From assembly GCA_026415015.1 (NCBI GenBank), contig JAOAHW010000048.1:1-7690 (forward strand): a DNA stretch of 7,690 nucleotides, in the 5' to 3' direction. The translations under genes and the position numbers were made by a program. Positions 1-6,605 of this stretch are shown piece after piece (position 1 is the stretch's first letter; the number at the start of each line of letters is the position of its first letter). The notes below the pieces were generated by a model that made no database searches, was not told the origin of the DNA, and was given only the letters and a program-made list of their open reading frames with translations. Source of the DNA: Syntrophorhabdaceae bacterium. Lineage in GTDB: Bacteria; Desulfobacterota; Syntrophorhabdia; Syntrophorhabdales; Syntrophorhabdaceae.

Positions 1-29
1 CGGCAGCGTCAGATGTGTATAAGAGACAG
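1..29 (+). other. Nextera (Tn5) sequencing adapter, non-genomic
   Basis: The first 29 bases match the 3' part of the Illumina Nextera read-1 transposase adapter. Bases 11-29 are the 19-bp Tn5 mosaic end, AGATGTGTATAAGAGACAG, and bases 1-10 are the adapter portion before it. This is a library-preparation artefact left at a contig end, not a natural transposon. The TPR reading frame is interrupted by TAA at 20-22 inside the adapter, while TPR-like codons resume immediately after it, so the genome begins at about base 30. The match is from memory of the adapter sequence and is exact over the whole stretch. Confidence 0.97.
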
Positions 30-427
30 GACCAAAACAGGCCATAAAGGATTTTGATAAGGCAATAGAATTGAACCCCAAATATGCAGAGGCCTATTGT
101 AATAGGGGATGTGCCTATGGTAAGATTGGCAACGCCCACCAGGAGATAGATGATTACAGCAAGGCAATAGAGATAGACCCCAAATATGCAGAGCCATACT
201 GTAAGAGGGGTGCTAAATATGCAGACCTTGGAGATTATGAACAGGCAATAAGAGACTTTAACAGGGCCATAGATATAGATCCTCAGTATGCATGGGCTTA
301 TTATCACAGGGGGACTGTATATGCAGACCTGGGGAGGTCAAAGCTTGCCATAAGGGACCTTAAGAAGGCTGCATCCATGGGGCTTAAAGAGGCACAGGAA
401 TTCTTAAAAGATGCAGGTATGGGATGA
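30..427 (+). CDS. Tetratricopeptide-repeat (TPR) protein, 5'-truncated
   Basis: This is the C-terminal part, about 131 residues, of a TPR protein. The frame is open from the adapter junction to TGA at 425-427. The TTG at 71 is not a credible start, because upstream codons already encode TPR helix B (AIKDFDKAIELNP). The visible part holds the end of one repeat, then two canonical 34-residue repeats, then a final repeat that degenerates into a capping helix (LKEAQEFLKDAG). Typical TPR positions are visible: Y-A-E-A/P-Y, the small residue in RG, G-D/N-Y-E-Q-A-I and the D-P between repeats. The DNA repeats every 102 bases; for example, 75-91 and 177-193 are identical. TPR arrays are protein-interaction scaffolds, and no catalytic domain is visible. 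The missing N-terminus could carry a signal peptide or another domain, so no specific function can be given. The next gene starts 10 bases downstream, which suggests cotranscription. Confidence 0.9.
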
Positions 428-430
428 GGT
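424..430 (+). promoter_or_regulatory. Ribosome binding site for the HEAT-repeat gene
   Basis: ATGAGGT, with core GAGG, lies about 8 bases before TTG at 438 and overlaps the TGA stop of the TPR gene. It supports TTG as the true start, because the HEAT frame has an in-frame TGA at 435-437 directly before it and no ATG for well over 100 codons after it. The overlap with the upstream stop also suggests translational coupling. Confidence 0.6.
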
Positions 431-437
431 TCTTTGA

Positions 438-1781
438 TTGAGAGAGGACATAGCAGGTTTAATAAATAATATAATCAATGGACCCCAGGTGATACGCGAG
501 GCAGCAGCCTGTGCCTTAAGTAGAATTGGCGAGCCTGCTATAGACCCGCTTCTTACCCTCCTTGGAAATAAAGATGAACAGGTCAGGAAATCTGCTGTTG
601 TGGCCCTCGGTGAGATAGGTGAGAAAAGGCTTACAGCGAGTCTCCTCCCCCTCCTCATTGATATAGATGATGGGGTCAGGGAACAGGTCGCCTGTGCCCT
701 TGGAAAGATAGGGGATGAGCAGGCTATAGGGCCACTCACAGGTCTTTTTAAAGACAGGAATGTATCTGTTCGGATTGCCTCTGTTGATGCTTTAAGTAAA
801 ATTGGTAAACCTGCAGTAGAGACGCTGATTAAACTTCTTGCTGACCCAAATGAATCTGTTCGTGAGTCTGCAGCCCATGCCTTAGGCAAGATAGGTGATG
901 TAAGGGCAATTAGACCTCTTCTTGAGCTAATCTCTGACAGAAATATATATGTCCGTATGGCTGTTGCCCAGGCATTGAGTAAGATGGGAGAGCAGGCAAT
1001 CAATCCCCTAATAGCCTTTTTGTCGGATAAAAATGATGTTGTCAGGGAGTCGGCTGTCTATGCCCTCGGTGAGATGGCTGATATACGTTCGGTGCCTTAT
1101 ATCATTAAACTGACCTCTGATAGCCATGTTTTTGTCCGCATGGCAGCAGCCCATGCCTTAGGTAGGATAGGAGATATAAGGGCAGTTGACCCCCTTATCA
1201 AACTCGCTACAGATCGGAATGTCTTTGTCCGCATGGCAGCAGCCCATGCCTTAGGCAAGATAGGTGATTTAAAGGCAATAGAGCCTCTTCTTACACTGCT
1301 TTCTGATGATAATCTCTTTGTCCGCATGGCAGCAGCCAGTGCCTTTAATAAGATAGGCGAGCCAGCATTAAACCATCTCCTGAGGCTCCTTGCAAGTGAT
1401 GACACTGCAACCAGGGTGGCAGCGGCTCAGGCACTGGGCAAGATAGGTGATGAGCGTGCCATCACCCCTTTGATACTTTCCCTGTGGGATGAAAACGAGG
1501 GTGTTCTAATTGCGGCAGGCGAGGCCCTTGAAAAGATAGACCCATACTGGTATACAAGGGATGCGACAAGACAGTATCTGCCCTATTTTTCTGAGGCACT
1601 AAAAAAGGGTGGTAAGCATGTAAAGCTGTATTTTATAGGTATCCTTGAGAAGATAGGTGAGCTTGGTATGGCAGACATAGATGTAGCAGACATACTCAAA
1701 GATTATATAAAAGACGAGGATAAAAACATCCGCTTGAGTACAGCCCGTGCCCTGGAGAAAATAAAGAAAAATCTCCGATAA
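438..1781 (+). CDS. HEAT-repeat (PBS-lyase-like) scaffold protein
   Basis: The 447-residue product is almost entirely HEAT repeats of about 31 residues. Each carries a variant of V-R-x-x-A-x-x-A-L-G-K-I-G followed by A-I-x-P-L-L-x-L-L. I count 12 regular units, roughly residues 18-370. A more divergent tail follows (residues about 370-447), with a Tyr/Trp-containing linker (PYWYTRD) and two degenerate units, the last being IRLSTARALEKI. No signal peptide, membrane segment or enzymatic motif is visible, so it is probably cytoplasmic. Such arrays form superhelical protein-binding surfaces. The E/Z-type phycobilin lyases share the repeat, but nothing here suggests phycobilins. The start is TTG at 438: an in-frame TGA sits immediately upstream and a GAGG motif is well spaced. 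Units 8-10 are nearly identical in protein and DNA. It lies 10 bases after the TPR gene, so the two scaffolds may act together; the partner is unknown. Confidence 0.9.
   Translation: MREDIAGLINNIINGPQVIREAAACALSRIGEPAIDPLLTLLGNKDEQVRKSAVVALGEIGEKRLTASLLPLLIDIDDGVREQVACALGKIGDEQAIGPLTGLFKDRNVSVRIASVDALSKIGKPAVETLIKLLADPNESVRESAAHALGKIGDVRAIRPLLELISDRNIYVRMAVAQALSKMGEQAINPLIAFLSDKNDVVRESAVYALGEMADIRSVPYIIKLTSDSHVFVRMAAAHALGRIGDIRAVDPLIKLATDRNVFVRMAAAHALGKIGDLKAIEPLLTLLSDDNLFVRMAAASAFNKIGEPALNHLLRLLASDDTATRVAAAQALGKIGDERAITPLILSLWDENEGVLIAAGEALEKIDPYWYTRDATRQYLPYFSEALKKGGKHVKLYFIGILEKIGELGMADIDVADILKDYIKDEDKNIRLSTARALEKIKKNLR
870..1268 (+). repeat. Dispersed 30-bp exact repeat inside the HEAT gene (870-899 and 1239-1268)
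   Basis: The 30 bases at 870-899 in HEAT unit 5 are identical to 1239-1268 in unit 9, encoding A-A-H-A-L-G-K-I-G-D. Their offset of 369 bases is one codon short of four 93-bp periods, so this is not simple tandem phase. Unit 9 therefore matches unit 8 at its left part and unit 5 at its right part. Confidence 0.85.
1131..1337 (+). repeat. Tandem 93-bp HEAT coding repeats with long exact identity
   Basis: Three successive HEAT units repeat at exactly 93 bases. Bases 1131-1162 equal 1224-1255 (32 identical bases), and the first 21 of these recur at 1317-1337. They encode F-V-R-M-A-A-A-H-A-L-G and the shorter FVRMAAA. The identity includes synonymous positions, which implies recent duplication or sequence homogenisation rather than selection on protein alone. 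Confidence 0.9.
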
Positions 1782-1851
1782 GACATATGCAAGGATGTAG
1801 GGTCCTGTGCATGTTGCTTTAGTAATCATTTTGTTGTAGATTTACAATTCC

Positions 1852-3123
1852 ATGAATTTTAAGATTATAAGCCTTGGTTGTCCAAAAAATCTTGTAGAAT
1901 CTGAATACATTGCGAGAAGACTGGAAGAGGCAGGTCATGTAAACTCAGAAGACTGGGATACCATTATTATAAACACATGCGCATTTATAACAGATGCAGT
2001 CAAGGAATCTATTGATGTGATCCTGACACAGGCAGATAGTTTAGACAAAAAAAGGCTCATTGTAATTGGTTGTCTTGTAGAGCGCTATAAAGAGAAATTG
2101 ATAGAGCTTTTGCCTGAGGTAGATGCCTTTATAGGCAGGGGGGATTATCCCCAAATAGAGGAACTAATTGAAAAAAAGGGTTATTTTTACAAAAAGAGTA
2201 GGTTTTCAGAGACATATCCGAGAAAGGTCTTTACTGCGAAACCAACAGCATATCTCAAGATAATGGATGGCTGTAACAATATGTGCAGCTACTGCACTGT
2301 CCCCCATATTAGGGGGCCGATTGTAAGTAGGTCAATAGAGGATATAGAGATTGAGTTTAGATGGCTTTTAGAGAATGGTTACAAGGAGATAAATATCATA
2401 GGCCAGGATATATGCTCCTATGGAATAGACATTGGCAGAGACCTAAAAGAATTGCTAAGGCATCTTCTTCATATAGATGGCGATTATTATCTCAGGCTCC
2501 TATATTTACACCCTTTAAGGATAGATGATGAACTGTTGAGTATTGTAAAAGATGAGGGAAGGATTATAAAGTATCTTGACATACCTATCCAGCACTCAGA
2601 GGACAGGATATTAAAACTTATGAACAGGGGTTATACAAAGGCATATCTTGAAGGCCTCTTAGGAAAGGTGAGGGAAGAGATGCCTGACTGTATATTAAGG
2701 TCTACAGTAATAACAGGTTTTCCTGACGAGACAGAGGAGGAGTTCCAAAGTCTTTGTGATTTTATAAAAAAATGGCGGTTTGATAACCTTGGGGCATTTA
2801 AATATTCTAAGGAAGAGGGTACCCCTGCATACAGATTCAAGGGTCATATAAAAAAAGGCATTAAGGAAAAGAGGTTTAAAAGTATAATGGAAATCCAAAG
2901 GGATATATCAAGGGCAAATCTCAAGAGGCTTGAGGGCAAAGAATCCCTTGTCATTGTGGAGGAGAGAGATACTATGGGCATGACAGGGAGGATTATACTG
3001 CAGTCACCTGACATAGATGGTATTGCATTTATAAGGGGTAATGGCAATATAGGTGAAATTAGACCCTGTAAAATAGTGAAAACTCTAGATTATGATGTTA
3101 TAGTAGAGACACTGGATAGATGA
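1852..3123 (+). CDS. rimO: Ribosomal protein S12 methylthiotransferase RimO
   Basis: RimO is a radical-SAM enzyme that adds a methylthio group to the beta-carbon of a conserved aspartate in ribosomal protein S12. The 423-residue product has the full three-domain layout. The N-terminal UPF0004 domain (about 1-125) begins with SLGCPKNLVESE, the RimO hallmark, and carries C10, C43 and C74 for the auxiliary 4Fe-4S cluster. The radical-SAM domain (about 130-355) has the C141-x3-C145-x2-C148 motif in DGCNNMCSYC, followed by IRGPIVSR. A C-terminal TRAM domain (about 357-423) binds the substrate. The SLGCPKN motif separates it from the tRNA enzymes MiaB and MtaB. The start is ATG at 1852: an in-frame TAG at 1837-1839 excludes a longer form, although no clear Shine-Dalgarno is seen. 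Length is slightly below the usual 430-440, with no domain missing. The gene lies 70 bases after the HEAT gene and 76 before lysS, another translation gene. Confidence 0.96.
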   Translation: MNFKIISLGCPKNLVESEYIARRLEEAGHVNSEDWDTIIINTCAFITDAVKESIDVILTQADSLDKKRLIVIGCLVERYKEKLIELLPEVDAFIGRGDYPQIEELIEKKGYFYKKSRFSETYPRKVFTAKPTAYLKIMDGCNNMCSYCTVPHIRGPIVSRSIEDIEIEFRWLLENGYKEINIIGQDICSYGIDIGRDLKELLRHLLHIDGDYYLRLLYLHPLRIDDELLSIVKDEGRIIKYLDIPIQHSEDRILKLMNRGYTKAYLEGLLGKVREEMPDCILRSTVITGFPDETEEEFQSLCDFIKKWRFDNLGAFKYSKEEGTPAYRFKGHIKKGIKEKRFKSIMEIQRDISRANLKRLEGKESLVIVEERDTMGMTGRIILQSPDIDGIAFIRGNGNIGEIRPCKIVKTLDYDVIVETLDR

Positions 3124-3138
3124 TTAGGCAGTCAAGAC

Positions 3139-3166
3139 AGATTATATAATCTTTTTTGGATTAATC
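3139..3166 (+). promoter_or_regulatory. Palindromic A/T-rich element with TATAAT upstream of lysS
   Basis: Bases 3139-3152 form a perfect 14-bp palindrome (AGATTATATAATCT) that contains a consensus -10 hexamer, TATAAT, at 3145-3150. A second palindrome, GATTAATC, lies at 3159-3166 and shares the GATT...AATC ends. No good -35 hexamer sits at the expected distance. A start near 3157 would leave a leader of about 43 bases before lysS. It could be a promoter with an overlapping operator. Because six T's follow at 3152-3157, it could instead be a weak loopless terminator for rimO, but a stem this A/T-rich would be poor at that. Confidence 0.35.
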
Positions 3167-3186
3167 TTGAGAGTCCTGAAAAAAAT

Positions 3187-3192
3187 GAGGTG
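3187..3192 (+). promoter_or_regulatory. Ribosome binding site of lysS
   Basis: GAGGTG lies 7 bases before ATG at 3200. A nearer ATG at 3193 is out of frame and too close to the site, so 3200 is the supported start. Confidence 0.75.
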
Positions 3193-3199
3193 ATGGTTT

Positions 3200-4663
3200 A
3201 TGGAACCTATAAATGAATTGATTGCAGTAAGAAAGGAAAAGGAGAAAAAACTACGGGAGCTCGGCATAGATACCTATCCACAGGATAGGGGACCCTATAT
3301 AACAACAGGAGAGGTGGATTTTCGTTTTGGTGGGCTCTTGCCTGAGGAGCTTGAAAAGACAGATGAGAGGGTCTCTGTGGCAGGAAGAATCATGTCCTTC
3401 AGGGATTTTGGTAAAAGCACCTTTGTCCACATACAGGATAGGGAGGGCAGGATACAGTTGTATGTGCGCAAGGATGTCTTGAAAAGCCCTGAATATAATA
3501 TATTCAAGAGATTTGACATAGGCGATATTATAGGCGTTACTGGTAGGGTCTTTAAAACAAAGACAGGTGAACTCACCATACTCTCAGAAGAGATAAAGCT
3601 CCTTACCAAGTCTTTGAGGCCCCTTCCTGAAAAATGGCATGGTTTAAAAGACATTGAAGAGCGATACAGAAAGAGATATCTCGACCTTATAGTGAATCCC
3701 AATGTAAAGGATATCTTTATAAAGAGGGCAAGGATAGTGGAGTTTATAAGGAGATATTTTATTGAACGTTCTTTTATTGAGGTAGAGACCCCTATGATGC
3801 AGGTTATACCAGGTGGTGCAGTGGCAAAACCCTTCATCACCCATCATAATGCTTTAGGGATTGACCTATATCTTAGGATAGCCCCTGAGCTATATCTAAA
3901 GAGGCTCATTGTCGGTGGATTTGAGAGGGTCTTTGAGATCAACAGGAACTTCAGGAATGAAGGCATATCAGTAAGACATAATCCAGAGTTTACCATGCTC
4001 GAATTCTATCAGGCATATTCAACCTATGAAGACCTTATGGATATGACAGAGGATATGATATCTTCCCTTGTCTATGAGCTTTATAAAACCTATAGAATTA
4101 CATTTAACAATGAGGAGATTGATTTTTCAAGACCATGGAAGAGGATGACCATGGAGGATGCACTAAGGGAGTTTGGTGGTCTTGATATATCAGAGTTTAT
4201 TGATACAAACAGGCTTACCTCATATGCAAAAGAACTGGGGATAGAGGCGCCAGAAAAGGATAAAAGAGGTAAGCTCATAACCAAGGTCTTTGAGGAGTTG
4301 TGTGAGAAGCACCTAATTCAGCCCACCTTTATCACAGATTACCCTGTTGAGGTATCCCCTCTGGCAAAGAGGAGTAAAGACAGACCTGACATAACAGAGA
4401 GGTTTGAACTATATATAGCAGGCATGGAAGTGGCAAATGGTTTTAATGAGTTAAATGACCCTGAAGACCAGAAGGAGAGGTTTTTGCAGCAGATACAGGA
4501 AAAGGAAGAGGGTGCCACCATGGATGAGGACTACATAACTGCCCTTGAGTATGGGCTGCCTCCAACAGCAGGTGAGGGCATAGGCATAGACAGACTGACC
4601 ATGTTGTTAACAGATAGCCCCTCAATCAGAGAGGTGATACTTTTTCCACTTTTAAGGCCATGA
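3200..4663 (+). CDS. lysS: Lysyl-tRNA synthetase, class II
   Basis: LysRS attaches lysine to tRNA-Lys in an ATP-dependent reaction in the cytoplasm. The 487 residues fit the bacterial class II enzyme (E. coli about 505). A short N-terminal helical segment (1-25) precedes an OB-fold anticodon-binding domain (about 55-135) with VAGRIMSFRDFGKSTFVHIQD. The catalytic domain (about 155-487) has all three class II motifs. Motif 1 surrounds FIEVETPMM (192-200). Motif 2 is FRNEGISVRHNPEFTMLEFY (251-270), with the ATP-binding arginine. Motif 3 is GEGIGIDRLTMLLT (458-471). PGGAVAKPF (204-212) and GMEVANGFNELNDP (408-421) are typical of LysRS rather than AspRS or AsnRS. The short N-terminal extension looks like natural variation. 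ATG at 3200 is fixed by a GAGGTG site. The stop overlaps the lolC start by 4 bases (ATGA), which indicates cotranscription and probable coupling with the Lol genes. Confidence 0.98.
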   Translation: MEPINELIAVRKEKEKKLRELGIDTYPQDRGPYITTGEVDFRFGGLLPEELEKTDERVSVAGRIMSFRDFGKSTFVHIQDREGRIQLYVRKDVLKSPEYNIFKRFDIGDIIGVTGRVFKTKTGELTILSEEIKLLTKSLRPLPEKWHGLKDIEERYRKRYLDLIVNPNVKDIFIKRARIVEFIRRYFIERSFIEVETPMMQVIPGGAVAKPFITHHNALGIDLYLRIAPELYLKRLIVGGFERVFEINRNFRNEGISVRHNPEFTMLEFYQAYSTYEDLMDMTEDMISSLVYELYKTYRITFNNEEIDFSRPWKRMTMEDALREFGGLDISEFIDTNRLTSYAKELGIEAPEKDKRGKLITKVFEELCEKHLIQPTFITDYPVEVSPLAKRSKDRPDITERFELYIAGMEVANGFNELNDPEDQKERFLQQIQEKEEGATMDEDYITALEYGLPPTAGEGIGIDRLTMLLTDSPSIREVILFPLLRP

Positions 4664-5868
4664 ATATAATGAGTTATGAGACCATAATAGGGCTTAGGTA
4701 TCTCCGTTCCAAGAGGAAGGATGCATTTATATCCTTTACCACATGGATATCCATCATAGGTATTGCCATTGGTGTTATGGCCCTGATAGTTGTGATAGCA
4801 GTGATGACAGGTTTTCAGAATGAGATAAGGGAGAGGATCCTCGGGATAAACCCCCATGTCCTTGTTCTTAACCTGAATGGTGAGATAAGAGAGCCTGAAA
4901 GGATTTTAGATACCATCAAAAAGTCCAGTGATGTCACCCATGCCTTTCCCTTTGTTACATTTCAGGCTATGTTACAGAGCGGGAGACAGTTGTCAGGTGT
5001 TATTGTAAAGGGGATCAACCCAGAAGATATGATGTTTATGAGAAGGCTCATAAAAGAGGGTGATATTGGGTCTTTGAACAATAAGGGTAATATACTGATA
5101 GGTAAAGAATTGGCAAAGCATATGGGGATCTTAAAGGGTGATTTTCTGTCTTTGATGGTGCCCTTTGCAGGGGTATCTCCTATGGGTGCAGTCCCTGAGA
5201 CTTTTCAGGCACGAGTAGGTGGGGTCTTTGAGACAGGGATGTATGAGATTGATAATACCCTTGTGGTCATGTCCCTTAAGGATGTAGAGGATATCTTAGG
5301 TATTAAGGCAACTGGCATAGAGGTAAAGATAAAGGATGTCTACAGGGCAGACAATGTAAGGAAAGAGATAACAAGGAACCTTGGACATGGCTATTTTGCC
5401 AGGACATGGATAGAGATGAATAAAAACCTCTTTTCTGCCTTAAAACTTGAGAAGATAGCCATGTTTATTATCCTGGCCCTTATTATATTTGTGGCGAGTT
5501 TTAATATAATAAGCTCGCTTGTTATGACCGTTATGGAGAAAAAAAAGGATATAGCCATACTAAAGGCAATGGGTGCAAAAAAGAAGAGCATAATGAAGAT
5601 ATTTATGATTGAGGGTATAACCATTGGCATATTCGGGGCGCTTATAGGCTCTTTCAGCGGTTATACCATATGTGAGATCATAAGGAGATACAAGATTATA
5701 AAGCTCCCAGAGGATATATACTATATTAGCACCCTCCCTGTGAAGATAAGCTTTTTTGATGTGTTCCTTGTGGCGTCCATAACAACAGTGATTTGTGTCT
5801 TATCTACCATATATCCATCCTTTAAGGGCTCAAAGATAGACCCTGTAGAGACACTGAGGTATGAATAA
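4660..5868 (+). CDS. lolC: Lipoprotein-releasing ABC transporter permease, LolC/LolE family
   Basis: This is the inner-membrane permease of the Lol system, which extracts acylated lipoproteins from the inner membrane and passes them to the periplasmic carrier LolA. The 402 residues follow the family plan: a short cytoplasmic start, TM1 at about 27-49, a large periplasmic domain at about 50-262, TM2 at about 266-290, TM3 at about 314-340 and TM4 at about 364-386. VMEKKKDIAILKAMGA (291-306) is the coupling-helix region that contacts the ATPase, and the family ending P-V-E-T-L-R-Y-E is present. The segment GVSPMGAVPETF (171-182) resembles the LolC Hook (PMGRIP in E. coli) that recruits LolA, which favours LolC over LolE. 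The first ATG (4660) overlaps the lysS stop; ATG at 4669 is a possible alternative, 11 bases after AAGG. Only one permease gene is present next to lolD, so it may act as a homodimer, or a second permease gene may lie elsewhere. Confidence 0.93.
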   Translation: MNIMSYETIIGLRYLRSKRKDAFISFTTWISIIGIAIGVMALIVVIAVMTGFQNEIRERILGINPHVLVLNLNGEIREPERILDTIKKSSDVTHAFPFVTFQAMLQSGRQLSGVIVKGINPEDMMFMRRLIKEGDIGSLNNKGNILIGKELAKHMGILKGDFLSLMVPFAGVSPMGAVPETFQARVGGVFETGMYEIDNTLVVMSLKDVEDILGIKATGIEVKIKDVYRADNVRKEITRNLGHGYFARTWIEMNKNLFSALKLEKIAMFIILALIIFVASFNIISSLVMTVMEKKKDIAILKAMGAKKKSIMKIFMIEGITIGIFGALIGSFSGYTICEIIRRYKIIKLPEDIYYISTLPVKISFFDVFLVASITTVICVLSTIYPSFKGSKIDPVETLRYE

Positions 5869-5871
5869 AAG

Positions 5872-6552
5872 ATGAATGAGCCAGTTCTTAAGGTATCTAA
5901 TATAAAAAAGACCTTTAATAAAAATGGCAGTGAAATAAATGTGATTAAAGGCGTGAGCCTTGATGTTATGGAGGGGGATTTTATTACCATAATGGGGCCT
6001 TCAGGGGCAGGGAAAAGCACATTTTTACATATCCTCGGTACACTGGATAGACCATCTGAGGGTGAGATTTATTTCAGGGGTGAGGATATCCATAGATATA
6101 CTGAGGAACAGGCAAGTATATTTAGGAATGAAAAGGTGGGATTTGTTTTTCAATTTTATCACCTCCTCCAGGATTTTAATGTTATTGAGAACATCATCAT
6201 GCCCCTTTTGATAAAAAGGGTAAAGATGAAGGATGCCATGGAGAGGGCAGGAAGATTTCTTGAGATTATGGGTCTTGCAGATAGAAAAAATCATAAGCCA
6301 GGGGAGCTCTCTGGGGGTGAGCAGCAGAGGGTTGCCATAGCAAGGGCACTGATCAATGAGCCAGAGATTATACTGGCAGATGAGCCAACAGGAAATCTTG
6401 ACAGAAAGACAGGTAAAGAGGTCTTGCGTTATATCTTTGAGATATATGAGAGGCTCTCTTCAATCCTCATACTAGTAACCCATGACCCTGAGCTTGGTAT
6501 GGCTGGAAAGAGAAGATTCAACATGATTGATGGTGAGCTTTTTGAAATATAA
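5872..6552 (+). CDS. lolD: Lipoprotein-releasing ABC transporter ATP-binding protein LolD
   Basis: This ATPase drives lipoprotein release by the LolC-type permease encoded immediately upstream. The 226 residues contain every ABC nucleotide-binding element in order: Walker A GPSGAGKST (42-50), Q-loop FVFQF with Q94, signature LSGGEQQR (146-153), Walker B IILADEP with D170 and the catalytic E171, D-loop NLD (175-177), and H-loop histidine H204 in VTHD. The length matches the LolD/MacB/FtsE subfamily. That subfamily is hard to split by sequence alone, and LolD is chosen because of the LolC neighbour. The start is ATG at 5872, three bases after the permease stop and in the same frame. GAGGT at 5856-5860, inside the end of the permease gene, can serve as a slightly distant ribosome site. 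It is the last gene of the lysS-lolC-lolD unit. A 127-base A/T-rich gap without a clear hairpin terminator follows. Confidence 0.95.
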   Translation: MNEPVLKVSNIKKTFNKNGSEINVIKGVSLDVMEGDFITIMGPSGAGKSTFLHILGTLDRPSEGEIYFRGEDIHRYTEEQASIFRNEKVGFVFQFYHLLQDFNVIENIIMPLLIKRVKMKDAMERAGRFLEIMGLADRKNHKPGELSGGEQQRVAIARALINEPEIILADEPTGNLDRKTGKEVLRYIFEIYERLSSILILVTHDPELGMAGKRRFNMIDGELFEI

Positions 6553-6563
6553 GACCAGGATTC

Positions 6564-6605
6564 ATTTTTTTAAAAAAAATAAAAAAAATTCTTGAATATT
6601 TTTTT
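6564..6605. promoter_or_regulatory. A/T-tract cluster upstream of the HU promoter
   Basis: The stretch holds T7 followed by A8 (6565-6579), A8 (6581-6588) and T7 (6599-6605), broken only by a few bases. Such tracts stiffen or bend DNA and can act as an UP element for RNA polymerase or as a high-affinity HU or IHF target. The position around the -35 region of the HU gene suggests autoregulation, which is an inference. The tracts could also help end transcription of lolD. Long homopolymers here are also a risk for sequencing indels. Confidence 0.5.

Noticed and set aside
11..29. Tn5 mosaic end as a natural mobile-element end
   Set aside because: The bases before it match the synthetic Nextera adapter, and no transposase, target duplication or IS50 sequence is present.
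71..427. Complete small TPR gene starting at TTG 71
   Set aside because: TPR-consensus codons continue upstream of 71 to the adapter junction, so the gene is truncated rather than starting there.
404..1003. Long open frame on the minus strand opposite the HEAT gene, about 199 codons
   Set aside because: It is a shadow of the repetitive HEAT coding sequence. Its translation repeats low-complexity Ser/Ile/Leu-rich segments in step with the HEAT period, and no ribosome site supports it. The similar minus-strand frame at 1097-1405 has the same cause.
1131..1337. Regularly spaced repeats resembling a CRISPR array
   Set aside because: The 93-base period lies in an open HEAT frame, the 'spacers' also encode HEAT residues, and repeat copies diverge as protein repeats do.
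1814..1842. Promoter for rimO (TTGCTT, 17-base spacer, TAGATT)
   Set aside because: Both hexamers are weak, and the implied start would leave almost no leader before the ATG at 1852.
3124..3199. T-box riboswitch or other leader RNA controlling lysS
   Set aside because: The gap is only 76 bases, too short for a T-box stem I plus antiterminator, with no T-box consensus and no strong terminator hairpin.
3295..3840. Minus-strand open frame of about 181 codons opposite lysS
   Set aside because: The plus strand encodes unmistakable LysRS motifs over the same bases, and the antisense product has no recognisable domain.
4660..6552. MacB/FtsX-FtsE type exporter instead of LolCD
   Set aside because: The permease has the LolC/E layout, a Hook-like SPMGAVP segment and the LolC/E ending; MacB would be a fused ATPase-permease, and FtsX is shorter and differs in its extracytoplasmic domain.
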